DNA of 64,000 nucleotides, taken from assembly GCA_018398815.1 (NCBI GenBank), contig CM031601.1, positions 12,001,711-12,065,710 of the forward strand, given 5' to 3'. The number at the start of each line of letters is the position of its first letter. Position 1 is the first letter of the stretch. The notes beneath the pieces were generated by a model. The model was not told where the DNA came from, did not search any database, and saw only the letters and a program-made list of their open reading frames with translations. The stretch comes from Conus ventricosus. Taxonomy: Eukaryota; Mollusca; Gastropoda; Neogastropoda; Conidae. A program made the position numbers and the translations under genes. Below are positions 57,101 to 64,000 of this stretch, piece after piece.

Positions 57101-57118
57101 GATCCGGACGAGCCCCCA
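57101..57118 (-). other. primer-binding site, tRNA-Pro type
   Basis: The minus strand reads TGGGGGCTCGTCCGGATC three bases (tta) inside the 5' LTR end. It matches the well-known tRNA-Pro primer site TGGGGGCTCGTCCGGGAT except for one missing G. Confidence 0.8.
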
Positions 57119-57121
57119 TAA

Positions 57122-60100
57122 TGTCACGTGGGTGATGTCACGTGGTAATTGTTCAAGGGAAACGCTATGCTCAATCCCAACTCAATCGCGCTAACCACAC
57201 AAACATCAACTCAAACACGGAAATACGAGTACAAAAAAAAACTGAAACTTTACTGTCACAAAAAAACAGATGTTCACAACATGTTTACATACATATATAA
57301 GGACGGGTATACATTTATAACTTCAAAGGGATGTAAATAAATGGAAGGGACACACACACCACGCGTACACACCCCACACACACGCACTCACACACACACA
57401 CACACATACCCACACACACGCAAAATAATCGAATCCCTCTCCACTAACATTCACGCCCGGCCGGATTCTGGGTGGGGCCAGAAGGTAAGGTAAAGCCGGA
57501 ATGCAATCAAAGGGTCAAGGGAGCTTAAAAAAAACAGGAATGCTTGCCAAAAACTGATCCTCGAAAATTAAAAGGGATGATCAGGATTGCCAAGATACAA
57601 ATCAAGGACAACAACCTGTGGGATGAGACAGGATTACGGTTCGGAAGGAGACATTTAGCACTAGATCATTAAATAAGCGAGGCCAAAACAGAGGGGAGCG
57701 TCTTGGGCAATACCCTTAGAATGGGGTAGTATACTGGGGAAGTTCAACTGCTAAGGGCTGTAACAAACATCCAACATTAATTTCACTCTTTTTTTTAAAC
57801 GCTAACAGACAAAGGGACAGTTCATCACAGAAAGATTGATAAACAATGCATGGTTACACTTGACGACATAGATAAACTGGAACCCTGCACAAAAAAAAAA
57901 AAACACCATACAGCGGCGACAACCCTGGAAAGCACGTATATGTGGAAATGCCCAACACAACATTCATGTCAGGCAAACATAGCTATAATAGAATAATACA
58001 GCGCTCTGCTGACAAAACTGATTTAACGCCTGTCCTTTATCTCTGCAATAAAAAGTGGATGCCAGACTTACGGACGATCCCCCAAAGCCTCAACCGTGTG
58101 ACAGTCCTGTGCGGGTCCAGCGAGGAGAGGGAGCGTCTGTCCGTCGGATGCACACCACGACAGGATCGCGTCCTTTCTCCTTCCAAGGAGATACAGTTAC
58201 ACACAAAGAGACCACGAAGGTCCGAAGATGAAGGAGAAATACACTCCAGTCAGGCACACAGGTGTGGCGGCCGTCCAACACCTGTACACAACAGGTAGGC
58301 AGTGACACCAGCGACCACGAAGCTGTAGTGGTAGAGAGTGGGGTCGCCGGCGCAACACAAATCAGCAGGGTCAGGCTGAAAGTCCTCTCTCCCAAAGATG
58401 GTGCACGGCAGCAGGTGCGTCCTCGTTCCGACCCCGGGGCGAGGAGTCCTTGCGGGTTCCCGGGAGAGGGGCGAGGAGGGGGAAGGGCTGAGACTGGGAG
58501 AGGAAAGGGGAGGGACGATGTGGGCGAAGCAGAAGATGGAGGTTGTTGGGTCAAGCGTGGTCGCAGCAGCAGCTGCGGTACCGGTGGCTGCAACAGCAGA
58601 ACCGGAAGGGCGGCGAGACCCGCTACAGATGCAAGGTCAGCGGCAGCAGCAGCGGCACACAGGTAGGTCAGCCACTGGTGAGGGGAAGGAGGAAAAAAAC
58701 CACCAAGAGGAAGAAGTAGAAGAACAAGAACAAGATCCTTTAAGAAGAAGTGTAAAAGCAGAAGTCCTGGAAAACACACAAAAGATGGTTTCCATATAAA
58801 ATGGTGCAAAGCAAAAACCCGTAAGCAGACATCCATTACAGAGAGCAACAAGGACAGGCACTGGCAGAGCGCTGGCTAATTACAGTTCTCAAATAGAATT
58901 AAATACATTTCCCCCGGTTCAGACATTTTGTCTACATACATATTTCCAATACACGTTCACTACCGTTTATGTCAAACACCCGGGGTGGGCTCTCTTGAAT
59001 TAAAAAAAAAACGAATCATCTCCCTCGGGACAACTCTTTGCTGTTAACAAAGGCCGGAAGCATTAACAGCGCCACATAAACTTATGGGCGCTCTAAATAT
59101 TTACAAAAAATGACAACAAAAATGGTAAAGAAAAAACCCAAGTCCTGAACACACGCATTTACAAGTGACGACCACTAACACACAAAACACGTGTGGAGAA
59201 ACACATGACCGGAATGCGGTACAGGCACGCGACAACACACAGAACACAGCAACACTACATATTTGGAGGGGAAAATGGATAACAGCCTACTGCTGTAAAA
59301 TGAAAAATAAAATGGCTAGAAGTAAACGAATAATTAAAAGTTGGTATACACGAAAAGGTAATATGATAAACGAAAATAATACTCAAACACAACAAAATAA
59401 ATATTGAAAGAATTAAAGTAATAGCTGGGAGGAAAACCAATTCTTTAAAATAGATTTGGAAATAAATAAATAATAAAAGAAAATAAATATGAACTAACTA
59501 CGCAATGTACTCACCAACTAGACTTGTGAAAGGGACTCCTTGAGGAGCCGGAATAGTAAGCCTGCACGGCTCGTATCCCGGTCAGGGCCTAAAAGTTTAG
59601 AAAAAAAAAACAGGCTTCTGCCTCCAAGTGAATCAGGGATTCACGACTGCGATATGGATCACAGGAATATAACAAAAAGCTGGACAAGACGACAGCACTC
59701 CTATGGAGTACAATAGTTTGGTTCAACCCAAAGGTAAAAACCTGATGCCAAGAGCCCGGAGATATGGATCTCCCAAAAAAAATGCAACGCAGTTTCCCTC
59801 AAGGCGAACGGTGGTGGCTCCCGAGGGATATGGATCCCTCACAAAAAATACAGTTACAAGAAAACCTGCATGCATAAGGCTTGCACGACACGTTATCTTT
59901 CCTCCCACTCTCCCAACCCAATCTCGACTGCCTCGGTCGGTTTCAAAAAAAAACCTGATCGGCAGGTGAGAGGAGGCTCACTCAGCCTACGTTTAACCCC
60001 ACGTGCAACCGAGTCCACACGGAAAAACACATGACAATGCAGGATGGAAGGTGGGCTGCAGAGAGTTTAAAAGCTAAATAAAACTCAGTTGTTTTTTTTT

Positions 60101-60222
60101 TTTTTAAGACACAAGACACTCTGCTTAAGGTTACATTTTAACCAAACTAACCCCCTACACAAATTCTTCCCTCTGGACAAACGGACCTTGAACATGACAG
60201 TTGGAAACATGCAGTGGTGACA
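57122..60222 (-). repeat. LTR of element 2 (5' LTR in its orientation)
   Basis: A 3101-bp copy of the left LTR, TGTCAC to GTGACA, followed by AACAG. Its promoter would drive the element leftwards, but I could not place a TATA box. Confidence 0.92.
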
Positions 60223-60444
60223 AACAGCTTGTACTGACGTGGAGTTTTCGACTTCCGTTTTCCATCATCTCTTCAAGTATTTGAAAATATTTTGACTTTG
60301 GCATCAAGTGTTTTTCATTTTTGGCGTACTTTTGAAAGAGTAACCGATTAATATCGGTCTTCTACCGATTCTGTTTCCTCCATTGCTACCCTCAACATTG
60401 AGAGCAACGTCACAATGGAACTAGCATTATACTGAAAGTGAACT

Positions 60445-60980
60445 CCAATCACTCCAAACTCAGCGAAAAGGGGAAAAAGTTAAAGAGACAATGTGCTATA
60501 AGAGAAACTCACAATAATTCATGCTCAAGGCCGGCTATGTAAAAACAAACTCCAATCACTCCGAATCCGGGCCCCAAAAAGGTTAGCCCACATGGTTCCG
60601 ACATGCCAGTCTATCCCAGCCTCTCATCATCACGCGGAAGTGTTACACGCGGTAGGCCTAGTGCTACTCGCGTTAGTCTTACACACGCGATAGTGTTACA
60701 CACGCGGAAGTGTTACACGCTGTAGTGTTACTCGCAGTAGTTTTACACACGCGATAGTGTTACACACGCGGAAGTGTTACACGCGGTAGTGTTACTCGCG
60801 GTAGTGTTACACTCGTGATAGTGTTACACGCGGTAGTGACGCTCGCGGTAGTGACCTGCACCCGTAAAAAACAAACTCCAATCACTCCGAACTCAGTGAA
60901 ATGGGGAAAAAGATGAATAGACAATGTGCTAGAAGAGAAACTCACTAAAAATTCATGCTCAAGGCAGGCTATGTAAAAAC
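60445..60980. repeat. GC-rich minisatellite between direct repeats
   Basis: Short units of gtgttacacgcggtagt and variants (60640-60855) are rich in CG. Two direct copies of about 100 bp (caaactccaatcactccgaa, gagaaactcac, attcatgctcaagg) bracket them, at about 60440-60570 and 60868-60980. They lie inside the Ginger-like element. Confidence 0.75.
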
Positions 60981-61183
60981 AGACAAGGTCTCAGAACAAC
61001 CCGTTTTGCCTAACAGTCAGGCAAAACGGGAAATTTGCACAAGTAGTTTTTAGTCATTTCCTGATAATGCCTGAAAATTTTCAGTCATTACCGGTATTGC
61101 CTGATCAAACAGGGATTTACCGTGAATGCCTAAACTTTCAGGCATTCTCGGAGAATGCCTGATTTCCCGATTTGACTGTAACA

Positions 61184-61556
61184 TATATATATATATATTT
61201 CGTTGTTCTTATGATGATCACTCAGTGGGTGAGTGATCAAGGTGAGAATGAAATGCGGTCTTCTGTTTCTTAGGACAACTAAACAAAAGGATTATGTAAT
61301 TCAGTGATCGAGCCAGAAGGTGAAACCTTGTGTAATATAGTCCTGGGTGGAGGAACAAGTGGAACACATGAACTGTTTTATTTTATCTATCTATATACTG
61401 TTGAATTGTCTAATCTCTTATCTTCGGAACACTTGTTCTCCATGCAGAACACTTCTTACTGTATTATCTTTCTTTGTTTCTATCTCGCTTTTGCATCCCA
61501 TTAAAAAGGGGGATCCAATTTCTGAGACTGTGGGTCTGTGTAATCCACAAATTACG
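61184..61556. other. no gene recognised
   Basis: AT tract followed by intergenic sequence. Contains an 18-bp palindrome-like pair, tgatcactcagtgggtgagtgatca, at about 61216. Confidence 0.4.
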
Positions 61557-61565
61557 GAATAAGAA

Positions 61566-62529
61566 CCAGCCGCCGTGGCAAAGTGGTTAGCGTTGCGGAC
61601 ACCCGGCTGGGAGGTCGTGGGTTCGAATCCCATCAGAGTCATGTGGGTTTTTCTGCCCGACCGGCTCCTACACAGAGTTGAGTTTGCTGCGGACTCAGTT
61701 GGGAAGACTGGAACCACACAGTCGAATTTCATCCACTTAATGAATGCGTTTCTGAGAGTGTTGCTCAAATTTCTGACCAACACTGCAGGTGCTGTATCTG
61801 TCAGGCTGGCTGATGCTGGGATATAGTATGAAAGGAAGCATAGAGTACAGCCCTGTCATGTGGTCTCAGACCGAAATGGAAATCCGTAGCATCATCTTAA
61901 TCATCCTCATTCTCATCAATCAGCATAAAATAAAAATGTCTCAAATTCTGTGGCCCTTCATGCCCTCCTCTCATGGTGACCTCAATTTCGATGTCCTCTC
62001 CACGTCTGTGGCCTTGGTTTGGTTCCGTCAGGGTCGCCGATATCGGCGAGTCCATGGGGGCTGTCGTTGGACGGATGTGGTGGTGCCCTCCTGGGGCAGA
62101 GCTCACTCACGCCGGCTTCGCAACTAAGCAATTATTGTCGTCAGTAGGGGGCTTAGTAGGTGGTGTCTGCGTATGCCAAATTTTGCTCCAGGGACCAACA
62201 GGCTGAGTCACACTTTCCTTTTTTTAACATGCACGCTGGTGGCCTACTCATTTTTGAGTGAACCAGTTTTTTAGGAAGAGAAAAAGTATGTTAGATCAGA
62301 ACAGGCGCCACTGAACACCACTAAAGTGACTAGGCAGTAGTGCAGCATCTCCTCCAGTGGGTTGCCTCTTGACAACTTGACATTGACTGCTCCCTGTGGA
62401 TTGCCGGTGCAGGGGCTGCGGCAGGGCCGGCCGGGCTGTGGCTGTGGATGGAGTGTCGGAATGAGCGGTGTGGGTGGACTGCCTCTGAGGTGACGCAGAG
62501 GTTGGGACAGAAAAAAAACAAAAAAGTAC
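61566..62529 (+). mobile_element. long tRNA-derived SINE copy 3 with 9-bp duplication
   Basis: The head has a good A box (tggcaaagtggttagcg) and B box (gggttcgaatccc). A body of several hundred bases, shared with copies 1 and 2, ends in an A-rich tail. GAATAAGAA flanks both ends (61557-61565 and 62530-62538), so the whole unit retroposed as one. A 110-bp insertion (62176-62285) flanked by GTATG interrupts it. Without it the SINE is about 850 bp. The head is not a functional tRNA. Confidence 0.85.
62176..62285. mobile_element. 110-bp insertion in the SINE
   Basis: Flanked by GTATG at 62171-62175 and 62286-62290. Absent from SINE copies 1 and 2. Its minus strand (cttcctaaaaaactggttca, ctcaaaaatgagtaggccac) resembles the core of the foldback at 33415-33530. 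Confidence 0.65.
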
Positions 62530-62539
62530 GAATAAGAAG

Positions 62540-63398
62540 TATCAATGTTTTTCTTCTTTACAAAGTGTAGGTTAGCGAGATCCATGACATGATGCACAAA
62601 TGGGGAGTGCTAAAAGCAAAAATTGTTTATTTGTTAACTCAAAAATTAAAACAATCTTTGCGCATACATAATTGTGAAGTAGCAGATGAGGTGTATCAAA
62701 ATTTTTAAGTCGTTTTGATGAAAAACTGGATTTTTGTGAGTTTGTGAGCCTCGGGCCCATGAGCATGGTGAAGGTTAAACAGGTGAAGAAGCCCCATGGT
62801 GCATTACATGTGACGCATCTCTCTCTGCTATGCATGTTCTTGTAGAGAGTTGGGACTAAAATTATGTTATACATGAACACTTTATGGAAGACTTCATGAA
62901 AACTTTGGCTAGGAAGTGTTCTATCAGATGTGGTAGCTCTTTTCCTCAAAGAGATATACACTTTTTTTCATCCACGTTTTTCACAGAAGAAAGCTTTTAA
63001 GCAGTTTTACATGTTTTACAACAAAATCTAGCTCAATGTTGTGTTGTTTTTGTTGGCAATTGTATATGGAACTGACTTTGATGAGATGACAACCCTAACA
63101 TGGCCCTCGTGGTTGGCTGGGCCAAAACAACATCAACTAAATTGAAACCATGCATCCTGGTGGTTCTCAGGAACAGCAAGCAAAGGCTGGAGCAACGTTA
63201 GCATGGAAAGCAATAAATAACTTCCTGAAGTGAAATTGCCGAGGTTGGGTATTCAAATGTCCTATGTGTCTACACCCATTTGTCCGAGATACCTACCTGA
63301 GACTGACTGTTAGCCATAGCTTGGTTGCATTGTATCATCTTAAACGATTGCTTTACACGGCAATTAATTCCAATCTAATTATTTACCCACAACTTGGG
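62540..63398. other. no gene recognised
   Basis: Intergenic. A segment at about 63098-63135 (acatggccctcgtggttggc, tgggcc) resembles the LINE 3' tail and may be a diverged copy. Confidence 0.35.

Positions 63399-63439
<41 letters not shown>
63399..63439. repeat. TG microsatellite
   Basis: About 20 TG units. Confidence 0.95.
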
Positions 63440-63440
<1 letters not shown>

Positions 63441-63872
63441 TGGTCGTCTTCCTCCAATTCATTTCGTAAAGTTAGTTGCAAGGCAGCTCAGGTGGTTGTC
63501 AGGATTGTCATACACTGGACAGGCTAACAAGCAAAGCTGAGACAAATTTCATCAAACCAGATTTGAAATTAGTGAGGAATTGCCCAGCAAAGCTGAAAAG
63601 TCTGTCTGCCAGAGTTTTCCATTTTCCTGCACCGAGCACCTCACTTTCATGGGGTAAACATATCATAAACATAGTTTGGAAATGAAGTTTTCTTTCTCTT
63701 GGCTTAGTGGTCTGCAGCATCTCTTTCTGTGTTACATGGAACGGTGTCAAATAAAGAAGGCTCACTGGTCCACCACCCAAAGGACATGCCTTAACACCAG
63801 ACAGTCCCGTGCATTTGAAGCAGTTAGGGGAAAGATAACGCCTGTGTCTGTCTTTCTATCGCAGATAGTTAC

Positions 63873-64000
63873 CTTTCCTCAATATATGGGTCAACCTGTC
63901 CCACGAAAACAGCGGGGTCACTCTTGGTGTACACCAGCTCCAACACAAATTGCCTCCCTTGCAGATTCCCAACTTTGTCTATCGACAGTGCTTTGAGTTC
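63873..64000 (-). CDS. candidate partial exon, unknown gene
   Basis: The minus frame is open from the window end and reads LQGRQFVLELVYTKSDPAVF, then VGQVDPYIEE. It stops at a good donor (gaggaaag|gtaact). The text looks like a structured protein, and the donor falls just before the frame meets a stop. I do not recognise the family. The rest of the gene would lie past the right edge, with more exons to the left that I could not identify. Confidence 0.4.

Larger units (their letters stand above)
49652..60222 (-). mobile_element. LTR retrotransposon 2 (Gmr1-like Ty3/Gypsy) with 3.1-kb LTRs
   Basis: LTRs 49652-52759 and 57122-60222 both begin TGTCAC and end GTGACA, and AACAG flanks the element (49647-49651 and 60223-60227). 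A tRNA-Pro-type primer site (57101-57118) and a purine tract (52760-52771) fix the minus orientation. Order inside: gag with an ERE-rich region, capsid and zinc knuckle; protease DSGAS; a linker with TTRAQQ; integrase; then a short RNase H tail. RT and most of RNase H are gone, so it is non-autonomous. LTR differences are mostly one-base indels, implying a young insertion or consensus error. Confidence 0.9.
48499..61183 (-). mobile_element. Ginger-like DNA transposon split by an LTR retrotransposon
   Basis: Long terminal inverted repeats of about 170 bp: 48499-48670 starts TGTTACAGTCAAATCGGG, and 61011-61183 ends with its complement. The TGTTA start fits the TGTNR termini of Ginger elements. 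Between the left TIR and the LTR element, the minus strand codes for an integrase N-terminal region (48790-49255). The LTR element with its AACAG duplication occupies 49647-60222, so the host transposon is about 2.1 kb here. It inserted in AT repeats, and no clean duplication is visible. It is internally deleted, without a complete integrase core. Confidence 0.7.

Noticed and set aside
61568..61650. Possible tRNA gene with good A and B boxes
   Set aside because: It is the head of a SINE with a 9-bp target duplication at the element ends, and the tRNA-like fold lacks a proper acceptor stem. The same applies at 22892 and 29795.

Overview
This is a 64 kb window of an invertebrate animal nuclear genome. 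It has a spliced gene with kilobase introns, long CA/TG, GA and AT microsatellites, canonical CCCTAA telomere-type repeats, and a dense mix of Penelope, CR1-like, I/Nimb-like, Gmr1-like Ty3/Gypsy, hAT-like and Ginger-like elements. A lophotrochozoan, most likely a mollusc, fits best, but that is inference from the repeat repertoire. Many differences between otherwise near-identical repeat copies are one-base homopolymer indels, so some frame breaks may be consensus errors.

The one confidently identified host gene is XPNPEP3 (mitochondrial Xaa-Pro aminopeptidase 3), on the minus strand from about 35.6 kb down to 21.6 kb. Six coding exons join in phase into a 528-residue model with all five core metal ligands. 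Intron 1 has a GC donor. Intron 5 holds a long tRNA-derived SINE whose body has expanded into an 18-copy 85-bp minisatellite, a TIR element inside that SINE, and an 8-copy 60-bp repeat only 13 nt from the exon 5 donor. Two partial candidate exons lie at the window edges (163-411 plus; 63873-64000 minus).

Region by region. 1-2.7 kb: 18-, 40- and 49-bp tandem repeats and possible 3' end of a plus-strand gene. 2.7-9.7 kb: an LTR retrotransposon (minus orientation, TSD CTGTT) inserted in the 49-bp array, with only a gag remnant inside; one of its LTRs is split by a TIR transposon that is itself split by a second TIR transposon. 10.3-11.1 kb: a MITE of that second family. 12.1-13.9 kb: homopolymer-rich, doubtful sequence. 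14-16.5 kb: minisatellites. 17.0-19.8 kb: an I/Nimb-like LINE with RT and RNase H (minus). 20.2-35.6 kb: XPNPEP3. 36-37 kb: a LINE 3' fragment. 38-40.4 kb and 41.7-44.5 kb: two CR1-like LINEs in opposite orientations. 40.9 kb: interstitial telomere repeats inside a foldback. 44.8-48.5 kb: a large palindrome, a Penelope GIY-YIG endonuclease fragment with a hammerhead-like motif, and a 630-bp tandem array. 48.5-61.2 kb: a Ginger-like DNA transposon interrupted by a 10.6 kb Gmr1-like LTR retrotransposon. 61.6-62.5 kb: a near-complete long SINE.

The most notable signals are: (i) the Gmr1-like element with 3.1-kb LTRs, a tRNA-Pro-type primer site and a deletion whose junction places an RNase H tail after the integrase; (ii) the three-level transposon nests at 3-6 kb and 48-61 kb; (iii) the identical 3' tail on the Nimb-like LINE and on a 62-bp insertion; (iv) the Penelope hammerhead motif; and (v) the minisatellite born inside a SINE. 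No complete unknown protein-coding system was found.
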